The position numbers were made by a program, and so were the translations under genes. Positions 21,961-33,033 of a stretch of 64,000 bases of DNA are shown here, in pieces. Below the pieces are notes generated by a model. That model had not been told where the DNA came from. It ran no database searches and was given only the letters and a program-made list of their open reading frames with translations. How positions within the stretch are numbered: the stretch's first letter is position 1; each line of letters begins with the position of its first letter. Source of the DNA: Panopea generosa (lineage: Eukaryota; Mollusca; Bivalvia; Adapedonta; Hiatellidae); contig CM055907.1 in NCBI GenBank assembly GCA_029582155.1, positions 11,073,874 to 11,137,873 on the forward strand. The letters are read 5' to 3'.

Positions 21961-22339
21961 GAAGCTGTTATACTTGTATAATATAGTGAAAGGAGACTGT
22001 CCCCTAACTGGAATGATATTCAGAAGTGTTGAAATGGTCGCATGTACCAGAAGTTATATTTGTGTCTAAAAGAAATATTACCAAAAATAAAAGTTACACT
22101 ATTGGTTATGTCAGACCTTTTTATTTTGGGGACATAGCTAATCAATTATTTTGATGGTTATCGCAGAGGCCCTGATATGGTGGTTTTAGAAATATTTTAC
22201 TTATGATTTAACTGGAGTAAAATTACATTTTGTAAATACCGTATTTACCCTATGTATTTGGACTGAAACAAATCAATAAATTTTCCTAAATATTTAATTA
22301 TAAATCAATATAAATTCTGAGTTTAAATTGGTATATACA

Positions 22340-22670
22340 GATACCTCAACAATTTTTGCCCCGCCATTCAGAGAATGGTGAAGGGACATTAAGTGTTACC
22401 CCTGTTTGTCCGTTCAACCGTCCATCCACTAAAAAATATCTGATTCTGATCAAAAACTTAGAGGGCGTCTTTTAGTTTAATATTTTGTGTGTACCTATAT
22501 ACATGTAGTTGTAAAATTCAGGTCAAGTTTAAGATTTGTTAACATCGATCAAATTTTACAGGAGTTATGGCATCTCTTGACTTAATTTCAATAACAAAAA
22601 GGTTCTCTGATGAATAAGTCGGAGCATTCAGGTTGATGCACAAATTTCCAGTTTAAATTTTTGTTTACAG
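22340..22670 (+). repeat. dispersed repeat fragment in SPCS2 intron 1
   Basis: TTGCCCCGCCATTCAGAGAA, then GTGAAGGGACATTAAGTG and TGTCCGTTCAACCGTCC resemble the start of a common invertebrate non-coding repeat containing clustered GTCCGTC motifs. The end is not defined and no coding capacity is seen. Confidence 0.4.
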
Positions 22671-22718
22671 GACTCTTCTGGAGATGAAGACTGTGGTTCC
22701 CAGTCTAAATCCTCACAG
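22671..22718 (+). CDS. SPCS2: SPCS2 exon 2
   Basis: Acceptor TTGTTTACAG (ends 22670), 16 codons DSSGDEDCGSQSKSSQ, donor GTTTTA. It is a low-complexity acidic/serine segment preceding the conserved WxIDxKPVKIDKWD block; this part is variable between SPCS2 orthologues. Phase 0 at both ends. Confidence 0.82.
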
Positions 22719-22894
22719 GTTTTATTTTTAAAGCTTAGTTGATAGAAGCTTTATGGGGCAATGGATGATATACATGCATATATGTAAGCTACATACACAC
22801 CAATACCTTTATGATAACAAAGCACAGTGTAGAGACAGTTTTATTGTTTACATATATGTATGTAAATTTTTGTTGTGCAATTTGACAAGATAGT

Positions 22895-23078
22895 TTGGGT
22901 CCTCCATCGCTGATTGGTTTAAGACGCTGTTGTCTAAGAAACGTTTACAATGTACAGTACCTCTCATTACTGATGTTGTGGGTTTCTAGTCCAGCTCTGT
23001 CCAAACATCGATATGTGAGAAAGTTTGCCAGTTACTTGCAGAAGATGGTAATTCTACTCAGAATCATTCTGAGGTAGT
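22895..23078 (+). mobile_element. tRNA-headed SINE, family B
   Basis: The head GGGTCCTCCATCGCTGATTGG is followed by GAGAAAGTTTGCCAGTTACTTGCAG and TCTACTCAGAATCATTCTGAGG. The 3' part is cut off where a family A SINE begins. Confidence 0.72.
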
Positions 23079-23084
23079 TGAACC

Positions 23085-23275
23085 AGGTTAGCTCCATCAG
23101 ACGCGCATCTTGCTATCAATTCAGGGGTCGTGAGTTTGAATCTCCACCTGGCCACATTCTACGTGATGATTCATATATATACGACATAACATCCCATTGT
23201 CTTTCGTCTCACACCACCGATTCAAGTGGGCAAGTTATCAGCTACTTGCGGAGATAGCTGTGTTTGCGTACTGGC
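23085..23275 (+). mobile_element. tRNA-headed SINE, family A, 3'-truncated
   Basis: It starts near GGTTAGCTCCATCAGACGC, with CAGGGGTCGTGAGTTTGAAT as B-box region, then TTCAAGTGGGCAAGTTATCA and CTACTTGCGGAGATAG. The (GATT)n tail is missing. It directly follows the family B copy. Confidence 0.75.
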
Positions 23276-23424
23276 AAAAAAATTACACTTAATATTCAAA
23301 TTGACTATTAACAGACAAAACACGAGTCTATTTCACTTGTTAAAACTAAAATAATATAATAAAACAGCATGAGAGCATGTGACTGTTAACTCACAGAATA
23401 ATACGTTTGCACCAAATCATGAGT

Positions 23425-23560
23425 GGAACGCATGATCAAATGATGGATCCTCGGGGTCACAGGTTTGAGCCACAGCCACAGTTGTGTCTTTGCGCAAGAC
23501 TCTTTATATACATATGCTTAATACATTGCTTAGTGCTGGTTTTACTTGTGGTCAGCATGT
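23425..23560 (+). repeat. SINE family D fragment
   Basis: GAACGCATGATCAAATGATGG followed by CGGGGTCACAGGTTTGAGCC and TTGCGCAAGACTCTTTATA shows the family D order in a diverged copy. Confidence 0.5.
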
Positions 23561-23636
23561 GAGATTTATATAAATTGGCAGATATTTAAGTTGTTTGAAA
23601 ATCAATGTAAAATCAACTTTTCAATATCATGTTCAG

Positions 23637-23934
23637 GCCATAATAAGTTAATTCTTAGATTTTTATCCCTGCCCGCCCCTGTTTTTTTTTACCCGCCCTG
23701 ATTTAATCGTCTTATTGAGATTGTGATTTCTAACTCCTTTTTTTCACAAAAATAATCGTAATTTGGCACATTTCGATCTTTATGAACCTGTCGATCTTAA
23801 ATGATTTTTGTTCATTTCGTGCCTAATACAACACTTTCATTTTAAAATTTGAAAAATAAAACATAAAAAATTGCACCCCTCACAACCCCACCACTGTTTT
23901 GAAACGAATTTGGATGAAACAATTTATTATGGCC
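23637..23934. mobile_element. MITE with GGCCATAATAAATTAATTGC ends (diverged)
   Basis: The left end GGCCATAATAAGTTAATTCT and the right end TTTATTATGGCC are inverted. The interior begins CCCGCCCC-type sequence, as in the copies at 24486-24684 and 40308-40825. A further right-end fragment occurs at 51420-51568. Confidence 0.65.
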
Positions 23935-24082
23935 TAATGATGAGATGAAAATATATCCACTGGAGGTTGCTTGATTGTCTGAGGTGATATACATGTAACA
24001 ATTTATTATGGCCTAATGATGAATAGATAATATATCCACTGGAGGACAATGGTTGCTTGATTGTCTGAGATGATACACATGT
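23920..24082 (+). repeat. 78-bp direct tandem duplication
   Basis: AACAATTTATTATGGCCTAA, then ATATCCACTGGAGG and GCTTGATTGTCTGAG, appear twice in succession (from about 23919 and 23998). The second copy has an added ACAATG. This is a recent local duplication starting at the end of the adjacent MITE. Confidence 0.85.
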
Positions 24083-24485
24083 TAATGCATGAGACATGAA
24101 ACCAAATATATGTAAATCCTGCGCATCATTTCCTGCTAAACTGAAACGAAAATAAGCTTTAACATGATATAATTATTGTTTAAGATTTGAAGAACTGGGG
24201 AAGTGCTGGGATCCCCTGTACTTAAATGGTCTGTGGAGAAGCTGATTGCATTGAGCATGTAGTCCAAAATTCATTAAGATTGGACAACAAAAAGGCAGAC
24301 CAAGAACTAATACGTACATTGTACATCATATACATACAAAAATACCAAAACCATTATGACTCAGCTTAAAATGACTGAAAATTAGTTTTACACAAAGTAA
24401 ATCTAAACAAATTGTAGAAAAAACTATTACTTTGATCACAGGATTTACAATATTTTCATATTGTTGGTATTAAGTCATTATAAAA

Positions 24486-24684
24486 GCCATTATAAATTAA
24501 TTGCTAGATTATCATCCAAATTTTTCTTAAAAATGGGGAGGGTGGGAGGATTTTGTTTTTTATTTTCATTGGTAAAATTTTTTGTTTTTTTATACATTTT
24601 TTTATAAAAATAAAAATGGTCGGGGCAGCATGAAAATTAGGGGATGGACGGGGATGATAATCTAGCAATTAATTTATTATGGCC
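24486..24684. mobile_element. MITE with GGCCATAATAAATTAATTGC ends
   Basis: The left end GCCATTATAAATTAATTGCT and AGATTATCATCC are matched in reverse by GGATGATAATCTAGCAATTA and ATTTATTATGGCC at the right. The inverted ends are about 32 bp and nearly perfect; the element is 199 bp. The interior is GC/T-rich, with no frame. Confidence 0.85.
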
Positions 24685-24832
24685 TTAGGTACCGGTATAT
24701 AAAATGTATTGTAACCATTGTAGTGTGCATTGTCATTAGCTTCTGATTATTGAATTATTACCATTGTGTTGTAATGTCAACATTTAGTCAAGTACACGTT
24801 ACTTTTTACTGGGAACACATTTATATTCTAGT

Positions 24833-25012
24833 ACAGTCAAACCTGTCTTAAGCAGCCAGTCAAGGGAAGAAGCAAAAGTGGCCTTTTAATACAGGTTGTT
24901 GCTTAATACAGGTTAATTTACTCTTAAAGCATAGACATGGGAAACAGAAAATAAGGTCGCTTAAGACAGGTGGCTGCTTAATAGAGGTGACCACATACAC
25001 AGGTTTGACTGT
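24833..25012. mobile_element. MITE, ACAGTCAAACCTG family, copy 2
   Basis: It begins ACAGTCAAACCTGTCTTAAG and ends CAGGTTTGACTGT, flanked by TA on both sides (GT-ACAG ... TGT-AG). This is the best preserved of the four copies. Confidence 0.88.
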
Positions 25013-25049
25013 AGTTGTATAGCTATGTTTTCATGTCAATGCAGGAGCT

Positions 25050-25170
25050 GTAAGTTCCAATGCCCTCCCGGCCACAGTGTCCGTGATGATTGATAAACGA
25101 CATTGCGTTTCTTGTCATTCCTCTCTCACCCCTAAGTTATCAGTTACATGAGGAGAGGGGTGTGCTCTGG
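25050..25170 (+). repeat. SINE family A, head-truncated fragment
   Basis: The family A middle region only: CCGTGATGATTGATAAACGA, then CTAAGTTATCAGTTACATG and GGGGTGTGCTCTGGTACTGG. Confidence 0.65.
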
Positions 25171-25204
25171 TACTGGTAAACTGTAATGTTCTATAAAGAT
25201 TGCC

Positions 25205-25497
25205 AGGCCCGATAAGCTCAGTCGGTATGGGTCCAACTATCAATCCAGGGGTCATGAGTTTGAAACCCCGCACGGTAATAGTCTCTGTGACAATTGATAT
25301 ACATCATTTTGTCTCATTATCATTTGTCTCTCACCACTGATACAAGTGGGAAAGTTATCAGTTACTTGCGGAGATGGGGTGTGCTTGAGTACTGGTTAAC
25401 CTTTCAGGATCCCAGGAAACTGGTTAAGTTAACTGATCGTCTGTTAGCCCTTGATGGCATAAACATGACGACGCTAAATATCCACTCAATCAATCTA
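25205..25497 (+). mobile_element. tRNA-headed SINE, family A, full length
   Basis: Head GGCCCGATAAGCTCAGTCGG, B-box region GTCATGAGTTTGAAACCCC, middle CAAGTGGGAAAGTTATCAGT, and end GACGCTAAATATCCACTCAA followed by TCAATC. It lies in SPCS2 intron 2, in the sense orientation. Confidence 0.88.
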
Positions 25498-25774
25498 TAA
25501 AGTGTACTTAACCTTTAATCTTATCTCTGAAACATATCTCTGGACTATGTTCTATTTATAAATGTGGCAGTTACAGGCACACAGTATATTTCTACTGCCT
25601 CATTCATGATAAGCAAAGATGCTAAGGTCAAGGGTCAAGACCAGCGGTAATCTTATATTGATATACGGATATGCAACTAGTGGATTCACTGTTAGACTAC
25701 GGAGCATAAAGACGTAGTATCAAACACTTGTATTATTATTATATTCATATCCATAAACAGCTATATTACAACCT

Positions 25775-25862
25775 TCCAGGATCCCAGGAAAGAGTGGTAA
25801 GGTAAATTGATCATCTGTTAGCCCTCGATGGCATAAAATGATGCTATATATTCAAACAAATG
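25775..25862 (+). repeat. SINE family A, 3' fragment
   Basis: CAGGATCCCAGGAAAGAGTGG, then GATCATCTGTTAGCCCTCGA and GATGCTATATATTCAAACAA represent only the 3' third of the family A unit. Confidence 0.65.
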
Positions 25863-26467
25863 TTTTCAGATGAAGGTTTGTGTTGAAGGACGGCCAGTTC
25901 TAAGTTTGACATGTAGTTGAATTTGCACAGTACTTGTATTATTTATATATATATATATAAATTAAACTGAATTTATATGTTTATATGTTTTGTTTTTATG
26001 AAAGTATAATGTTTTTTGTTTGAACCTGATTTTTAGCTTTAGTTGTTTTAGCTACTAGGAATAATTGTTAAATTAAGGCCAGTCGTAAATGTTGTTTGAT
26101 TGCCACTCCCGTCCCATACCATTTAGGAGTTTATGGGTAGGAAATCGCCCAACCAATCAGAGAATCTTTTTATCGAGACAAAAGGATGCTGAATATGAAT
26201 TGGTAGAGAAAAGACACACGGTAACTGAGAACATTTTGAACAAAGAACAATTTTAAAACATCTGACTGGATATGTTGGTGGGAGGGGTGGTTAGTGGCAA
26301 ACAGACAATATTATAATTTGGACTCAATCTCATCGATTTTGAAAGTATTGCAAGCACCATATTATGATAATCAGTGCAGTATTTAAGAAAAGAAACTAGT
26401 ACCAGTCCATAAAAAATGACATCAGATTTGGCAGCTTTAACATTATTTTATCCACCTGTTGTTTCAG

Positions 26468-26554
26468 TGGACCAAGATAGATCAGAAGCCCGTAAAGATT
26501 GACAAGTGGGATTCTGCAGCACTCAAAAACGCTCTTGACGATGGTGCTAAAAAG
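26468..26554 (+). CDS. SPCS2: SPCS2 exon 3, conserved N-terminal block
   Basis: Acceptor GTTTCAG ends at 26467; donor GTTTGT starts at 26555. The exon encodes 29 codons beginning WTKIDQKPVKIDKWD and ending NALDDGAKK. This is the diagnostic SPCS2 block (family pattern W-x-I-D-x-K-P-V-K-I-D-K-W-D, then K-N-x-L-D-D-x-A-K-K). It lies on the cytosolic side before the first membrane helix. Phase 0 at both ends. Confidence 0.96.
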
Positions 26555-26769
26555 GTTTGTAAAAATCTTCGCTGTGGATCCAATATCACATATTATGCAG
26601 TAGTCTAAAATAGTTTTGATTTTTCAAATTAACATCTTTAAATTTCCTTTCAAATTTTGTAAGTATTTCCTCGGGCAAGGCACTGTTTTTCAAGGTTGCT
26701 TTTTCATGCGAGTATAAATCGATTAATTAAAAATTTATGAGAAATGTTATAGAAACTCATCTTATAAAT

Positions 26770-26985
26770 GAATAGCGGGATTCTCCTTTGGTACAGTGGT
26801 AGAGCATCGAACTCATAATCGGAAGTCGTGGGTTTGATGCTCTGTCACAGCTTTGTGTGATGTCCTTGAGCAAGAATCTTTTTCTGTGTATGCTTAGTAG
26901 TGGTTCTACCCAGGAAGACTTGGTGCGTGATTTGTCCCAGTTATATCAGGCTTCTCCACAGGGGCACCTCAGCGCTTCATTGGCA
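26770..26985 (+). mobile_element. tRNA-headed SINE, family D
   Basis: Head CTTTGGTACAGTGGTAGAGC, ATCGAACTCATAATCGG and TCGTGGGTTTGATGCTC (B-box region), then GTGATGTCCTTGAGCAAG and TGTATGCTTAGTAGTGG. It looks tRNA-Met-like in the anticodon arm (CAT) but lacks a closed acceptor stem, so it is a SINE head rather than a tRNA gene. Confidence 0.75.
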
Positions 26986-27901
26986 GAAATGATATGAACC
27001 CAGTGCTTAAAATCTTAAACATTATCTTTAAAAAGCTTTAAATCTTCATTTTTCTTAGCATATATTTTTTTATTTTAATGCATAAAATGAAACGTAACAA
27101 ATTTAATAATTTTCACTGATAAATTTATACCAATTTCATTATTATAAATGTATATCTTTTTTCATGAGTGCTCTACATATCGCTTGAAAATATTTTGGGG
27201 CAGAACCTTGAGTGCGCACACTCTGACCTCAGCGCTTGAATTCCAACTTGTGGAGAACCCAGTATATGCAATTTGCTAAAGGGGGTATTTATTTCGGCAT
27301 GTGAAATAAAAAGATAAAATTTGTATGTAGTACAGTATGTGTAAAATGCCATAAAGAACACTGCTTGGAATGAGTTTTTTTATTCAACTCTAAAATTTTA
27401 AAATTAGACTTTGATTAAAGACAAACTTCAATATCATTTTATTTATCATAAACAAATGGGTTGGGGCATTTATTTGGATTGGGAGAGGGGAGAGCATTTA
27501 TTTGGAGGTACATGGTAATTTTTAAAACTTTATGTGTGAAAGTTTACAGTTACTTCCATGTACATTAGTATTCTCAAATTGATATATTTCCCGGTATTCT
27601 AAAAAGATTTTAATTTATTTTAACATCTTGCGTTAATCACTGGTATTGGAATGCACATTTAGTCCTTCAGGTGTGAGAAAACTGTAGTAATGACAGAGTA
27701 CATACCGTTATTATTTGCGGACAAACATACCAGGGTTTTCCAACGAATTACAGTAACTTATATAATTAAAATGAACAGTCTGAGGTCTTCCTCCACCAGT
27801 AAAACTGGATATGCAAAAAAAACACACCAAAAATACAGAGTATTAATCAAGTTTTATTTCTGTTTCATGTTGATATGGACAACTATTTTCTCATATTTTA
27901 G
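26986..27901 (+). other. SPCS2 intron 3, no further feature
   Basis: No exon or defined repeat was recognised. The piece at 27775-27810 (GAGGTCTTCCTCCACCAGTA) is the 3' landmark of SINE family B. The polypyrimidine-rich acceptor of exon 4 (CTATTTTCTCATATTTTAG) ends at 27901. Confidence 0.6.
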
Positions 27902-28062
27902 GTGATGCTTGACAAGTTTGGATTCAAGGAGAGTCACCACTTGATGGACATGCGTCTGCTCATCTGTACAGTTGCCGTGGGATTTGCCATGTTTGCCCTC
28001 GTCTGGGATTACTTCAACCCATTCCCCATCTCCCGGCCCATCCTCATCATTTGTGTTTTATC
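27902..28062 (+). CDS. SPCS2: SPCS2 exon 4, first membrane helix
   Basis: It encodes residues 49-101 plus two bases of residue 102: VMLDKFGFKESHHLMDMRLL, then ICTVAVGFAMFALVWDYFNP and FPISRPILIICVLS. The helix 1 region (about residues 67-86) and the W-D-Y-x-x-P-F-P turn match SPCS2 precisely. The donor is GTATCC at 28063, weaker than usual. Read-through of the donor would stop at TAA 28082-28084. Confidence 0.95.
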
Positions 28063-28732
28063 GTATCCTTTTGAAACTAATTAAAGCCAACAAGGGATGG
28101 TGATGCTGTTCTTTGAAGATTAATAATAACAATATCAATACCGTAATACACTCAAAAGATATGAAAATGCAGCACAGGGTTTAGAGGGGACATAGTTGAA
28201 AATAAAAAAAGTGACTCCAATGCAGGAGGTAACAAAGTATTCAGTAACATTACAGCAACCAATCACATCAATAGACAATAAAATACTCTAGGATATTGAT
28301 TTATACACTAGTGCTAGTCCATATCAAAGCACATTGTCGAATGAAATTTTTATTTGATCGTCCACTACTCTCACACCTGTTTTAGTGATTAAATGTCATT
28401 AACACTGCTAAATATGTTGTGTTTTCATATCTCTTGAGTGTACATACCTGGATCATGTTCCACCAATATATTTAAGTAAATACTAAATACTTAAAAAGCA
28501 TGAAGAAAGAAAAACATCCAGAGGATCACGATTTTAGACTGTAGCTCCAGAAAAATGGCATTTGGTTTCTTGAAATTGGTTAAAGAATATCAAAGTAACC
28601 AGTCAAAATTATTTTTTAAGTATTTAAGCAAACACTTAAGAAAATGGGGAAACATGCCAGTTCCTTTAACTAAAGTCTTTGACATTTCAAATTATTAAAG
28701 ATTTGTTATGACTTCAATTCTGTGGAGACATT
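28063..28732 (+). other. SPCS2 intron 4, start
   Basis: No gene or clear repeat boundary. Sequence around 28440-28640 (TACCTGGATCATG to CAAACACTTAAG) resembles the non-coding stretch at 52190-52350 (CACCAACATTATACTTAAAAA, TTTTAGACTG), which suggests another dispersed repeat. Confidence 0.45.
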
Positions 28733-29263
28733 AAAAGGTGTATAAGGGGGAAAATGGGATAAATGTGTTAAGAATAAAATTATTTTTGAAATGGATAAAA
28801 AGCATCTCATTATCATAAATAAACAAAATCTGAATTGTTTGATATATCAAATCCTGCAAAACGTGACAAAATTGATGTTTCAATAGGAGTTGAAACTTGA
28901 AATGCAATTCCTATTCTAAAATTAGACTGCACTAAAATACTGCTGGACAACCATCTCATTGTCATTCCGTCTCTTTTAAGATCAAACAAAGTTTACAACC
29001 TGTACACAAAATCTAGACACGTGACACATTTAATACGTCACAAAATAGGTTGCAATTTTAAGCAAGAAATATATTTTAGTCTTACCTGTGCATAGTCCCA
29101 GTTGGGATACCCCTTTTCAATATAATTTTTAGCATGTTTAAATAGATAGCCTTTTGGCAGTATGGGGTCAATGAGTATATGAAGGCATGAATATATTGAA
29201 AAAAAAATAGTTCTTAACCAATTTTAAAATTTTGAACAATTCTGATATGTTCCCTTTAAATAT
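28733..29263. mobile_element. TTAAAGGG-ended element, uninterrupted copy
   Basis: The left end ATTAAAAGGTGTATAAGGGG and the right end GATATGTTCCCTTTAA are inverted around TTAAAGGG. Interior landmarks CATCTCATTATCAT, GACACATTTAATACGTCACA and TTTTAGCATGTTTAAA are shared with the split copy 8158-8390 plus 13195-13610. About 530 bp, no frame. Confidence 0.75.
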
Positions 29264-29707
29264 GTTATGGGTTCAAGTACTCATTTAGAGAAATTGAGTT
29301 TTTTTAGTTGTGGTAAGTCTCAGCTTATGATGTAAAGTGAAACAGCACCTCAGAATAAAGTATGTGCATTGTGTAGCAATGAGGAGTGGATGAAACATTC
29401 TTCATAATTAATTAAATAGAAACATTTTTTATAAATTGATTTAAATATCTATTGCTCACATGAGTAATTAATATAGCAGGTAAATTGCCTATTATCCATC
29501 ATCGTTATAAAACAATCATGAATGTACATTATTTGATGAATTTTAAGATCTTAAGTTTTTGTAGCTTCAAAATGGTTATCTAATGATATAAATGCACAAT
29601 AGTAAATGAAAATGGATAAAGCCTGTCGAGCAAAACGCTCAGTTCGGATTTGATGATAAATAATTGTATGTGTTATTCTTGACACAACTTCTGTCAAGTT
29701 CATATTC

Positions 29708-31143
29708 TTATGCCCCCCAAAAATTTTTAGGGTGGCATATAGTAATGGCAGCGTCCGTCTGTCCATCCTTCGTCCAGTATTTCATGTCTGGCCTGTAATT
29801 TTATCATGCATTGATGGATTTTGTTTATTCTTGCTACAATTGATTAACACAATATGACGACATGTCGCAAGTAAGACCAACACCTGTACCTCAAAGGTCA
29901 AGGTCACACTTTGAGTTTTTTTGACAACACTTTGAGTCTTGTGTGAGATTTCGTGTCCGGCCTGTAACTTTGTCATGCAAAGATGGATTATATAAATACT
30001 AGTTATAAATGACCAACATAACATGATGATGTGTCGCGCATAATGCCCAGACTCCCACTTTAACAGTCAAGGTCACAATTTAACTTTGTTTGACAACACT
30101 TTCAGTCTGCTTGAGTTTTGGGGCAGGTCTATAACTTTGTCACCTATGGATACATTTAAAAAACACTTGACTCAATTCATTAGCATGACATAACGATGTG
30201 TCGCGTGTAAGACCCACACCCATTCCTCAAAGGTCAAGGTCACACTTAGAGTTTGTGTGTGATTTCGTGTCCAGCTTTGTCAAGCATAGATGAAATTTAT
30301 AAATACTTGCTTAAAATTATCAACATAACAATCATGATGTGTCGCAGATGACACCCAGACTCCAACTTCAAAGGTCAAGGTCACAATTTAACTTTGACAA
30401 AATTTTTAGTCTGCTTGAGATTTCGTGTCCTGTTTGTAACTTTGTCAACTATGGATAAATATCAAAAACACTTGGCTCAGTTGATCAACATGACATGATG
30501 AAGTGTCGTGTGTAAGTCCCAGAACTTTTCCTCAAAGGTCAAGGTCACACTTTCAATTTGTTTGATATTTTGTGTCTGGTCTGTAACTTTGTCTTTAACT
30601 TGTTCAAAATGACATGACGATGTGTCTCATGTAAAACCCAGACTTGTACCTCAAACGTCAAGATCACACTTTGAGTTTGTTCGACGACACTTTGAGTCTG
30701 ATTGAGATTTCAAGTCCAGTCCATAACTTTATCATACATGGATGGATTTCAAAAACACTTGGCTCAATTTATCAACATGACATGACAATGTGTCGCGTTA
30801 AGACCGAGAATCTTATCTCACAGTCTCAGTTTGTTTGATATTTCATGTCTGGTCTCTTACTTTGTTTTACATGGAGGGATTTTAAAATAGCTTGACACAA
30901 GTGAATAGCATATCATGTTGATGTGTCACCTGCATTTAACTGTAGAAATATTCAGACCTTTACATTATATGACAAGGTCAAGGTCACACAAAGGTCAAGT
31001 TCACATTTAATTTAAAAAAAAACAACAACCTGAAATTGCATGTCTAGTCTGAAACGTCAGTCCATTACTCCTTGATATTCATGGATACATCACTACCTAT
31101 TATAAAATATATCATTATTTACACAGATCATTTGGGGGCATAC
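29708..31143. mobile_element. 1.4-kb repeat element with TCAAGGTCA internal units
   Basis: The left edge TATGCCCCCCAAAAATTTTT and the right edge CATTTGGGGGCATAC form a short inverted pair. Between them lie about eight diverged tandem units of 140-170 bp, each with GTGTCGC, CTGTAACTTTGTC and a CTCAAAGGTCAAGGTCACAC-type motif. The exact nonamer TCAAGGTCA occurs six times (29898, 30067, 30234, 30375, 30539, 30978). Repeats of this general type are common in molluscan genomes. It lies in SPCS2 intron 4. Confidence 0.75.
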
Positions 31144-31349
31144 AACACTTATCAGTGACATAAAAAAATTTCTTGTTTTCTTCCTTTTCAAAAAATATTT
31201 AATCAGTAGAGCAGGAAAGTAAAGTAAATTTGATTTCAGTGATTCAAGTACTGATTAAAAACAATGTTGGTGGTTCCAGATAGATTAATCTATAAAGTAC
31301 TTAAGAGAAAAAACATATACATGTAGTTATTTCTATTTGTTCCCACCAG

Positions 31350-31530
31350 GCCCTGAATAGCTCAGTTGATAGAGCATTTGACTATCAATCTAGCCGTGAT
31401 GCGTTTAAGTCCCTACCCAGCCACAAGGAGGGGTGTGCTTGATCTCAATTAAAAGTGGTTAGGTTAGCGGTTACTGATCGTCTGTTAGCCCACTAAGGCA
31501 TAAAAATGATGCTAAATATTCAAACAAACA
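31350..31530 (+). mobile_element. tRNA-headed SINE, family A, internally deleted
   Basis: Head AGGCCCTGAATAGCTCAGTTG, then the B-box region GCGTTTAAGTCCC, then a jump to AGGAGGGGTGTGCTTGATCT and the 3' end GATGCTAAATATTCAAACAA. It lies 150 bp upstream of SPCS2 exon 5. Confidence 0.78.
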
Positions 31531-31676
31531 AGACCATTTATGTTGACAAGATGAACATTATAGCATGTCAGATTATTATGGCCTTGGTATTTATCTCATT
31601 TTCAGATCAGACTCCGGTTAAATTATATGAAGTTATATATTCCACTAATTTCACTCACTCCTTAACTGATGTTGAG

Positions 31677-31811
31677 ATATTTTGTGTTGATGGGAGTTTT
31701 GACGGTATACACGACCTACTGGGAGAAGGGTATATTCCTGGTGGCCCTAGATAAGGACCGTGCTGGGGTAGACCCTGATAATAAGTGGGAAATTTCATCA
31801 GGCCTTAAAAA
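31677..31811 (+). CDS. SPCS2: SPCS2 exon 5, second membrane helix and loop
   Basis: Acceptor GATGTTGAG ends at 31676. The first base completes S102, followed by [20 protein letters not shown] (helix 2 and the Y-T-x-Y-x-E-K motif), [17 protein letters not shown] and EISSGLK, ending in two bases of a lysine codon. Donor GTAAGT starts at 31812. The blocks match SPCS2 (V-Y-T-x-Y-x-E-K and D-P-D-x-x-W). The 33-bp minisatellite begins 15 bases after this donor. Confidence 0.95.
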
Positions 31812-31826
31812 GTAAGTACTAAGGAA

Positions 31827-32990
31827 ATCATGGCAGTGTGTGTAGTATGTTCACAGGAACACATGGCAGTGTGTGTAGTATGTTCACAGGAACACATGGC
31901 AGTGTGTGTAGTATGTTCACAGGAACACATGGCAGTGAATGTGTACTTAGAACACAGGAACACATGGCAGTGTGTGTGTAGTTAGAACACAGGAACACAT
32001 GGCAGTTGTGTGTAGCAAATACACAGGAACACATGGCAGCGTGTGTAGCAAGTACACAAGAACACATGGTAGTGTGTGTAGTATGTTCACAGGAACACAG
32101 GGCAGTGTGTGTAGTATGTTCACAGGAACACATGGCAGTGTGTGTAGTATGTTCACAGGAACACATGGCAGTGTGTGTAGTATGTTCACAGGAACACATG
32201 GCAGTGAATGTGTACTTAGAACACAGGAACACATGGCAGTGTGTGTGTAGTTAGAACACAGGAACACATGGCAGTTGTGTGTAGCAAATACACAGGAACA
32301 CATGGCAGCGTGTGTAGCAAGTACACAAGAACACATGGTAGTGTGTGTAGTATGTTCACAGGAACACATGGCAGTGTGTGTAGTATGTTCACAGGAACAC
32401 ATGGCAGTGTGTGTAGTATGTTCACAGGAACACATGGCAGTGAATGTGTACTTAGAACACAGGAACACATGGCAGTGTGTGTGTAGTTAGAACACAGGAA
32501 CACATGGCAGTTGTGTGTAGCAAATACACAGGAACACATGGCAGCGTGTGTAGCAAGTACACAAGAACACATGGTAGTGTGTGTGTGTGTTGTAAGAACT
32601 CAGGAACACATGGCAGTGTGTGTGTAGTTAGAACAGAGGAACTCAGGGCAGTGTTTGTAGTATGTACACAGGAACACATGGCAGTGTGTGTAGTAAGAAC
32701 ACAGGAACACAGGGCAGTGTGTGTAGTATGTTCACAGTAACACATGGCAGTGTGTGTAGTATGTTCACAGGAACACATTGCAGTGTGTGTAGTATGTACA
32801 CAGGAACACATGGCAGTGTGTGTAGTATGTACACAGGAACAAATGGCAGTGTGTGTAGTAAGAACACAGGAACACATGGCAGTGTTTGTAGTATGTACAC
32901 AGGAACAAATGGCAGTGTGTGTAGTAAGAACACAGGAACACATGGCAGTGTGTGTAGTATGTACACAGGAACACATTGAAGTGTGTGTAC
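31827..32990. repeat. 33-bp minisatellite with higher-order units, SPCS2 intron 5
   Basis: The basic unit CACATGGCAGTGTGTGTAGT + ATGTTCACAGGAA (33 bp) is repeated about 35 times. Variants with TACTTAGAACACAGG, AGCAAATACACAGG and AGCAAGTACACAAG recur in fixed order: the sequence at 31972 repeats at 32241 (269 bp apart) and 32477 (236 bp apart), a difference of one unit. Each unit carries the dyad TGTTC-ACAG-GAACA or a derivative. Because 33 is a multiple of three, long frames stay open on both strands; these are not genes. Confidence 0.96.
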
Positions 32991-33033
32991 TTCATACACT
33001 GCTTTCTTTAAACTGCGTTGACCACTTTATACC

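Noticed and set aside
31828..32999. Long cysteine/threonine-rich open frames on both strands (up to 174 codons)
   Set aside because: They are produced by the 33-bp repeat, whose length is a multiple of three, so several frames stay open at once. They lie in an intron of SPCS2 and have no splice or start context.
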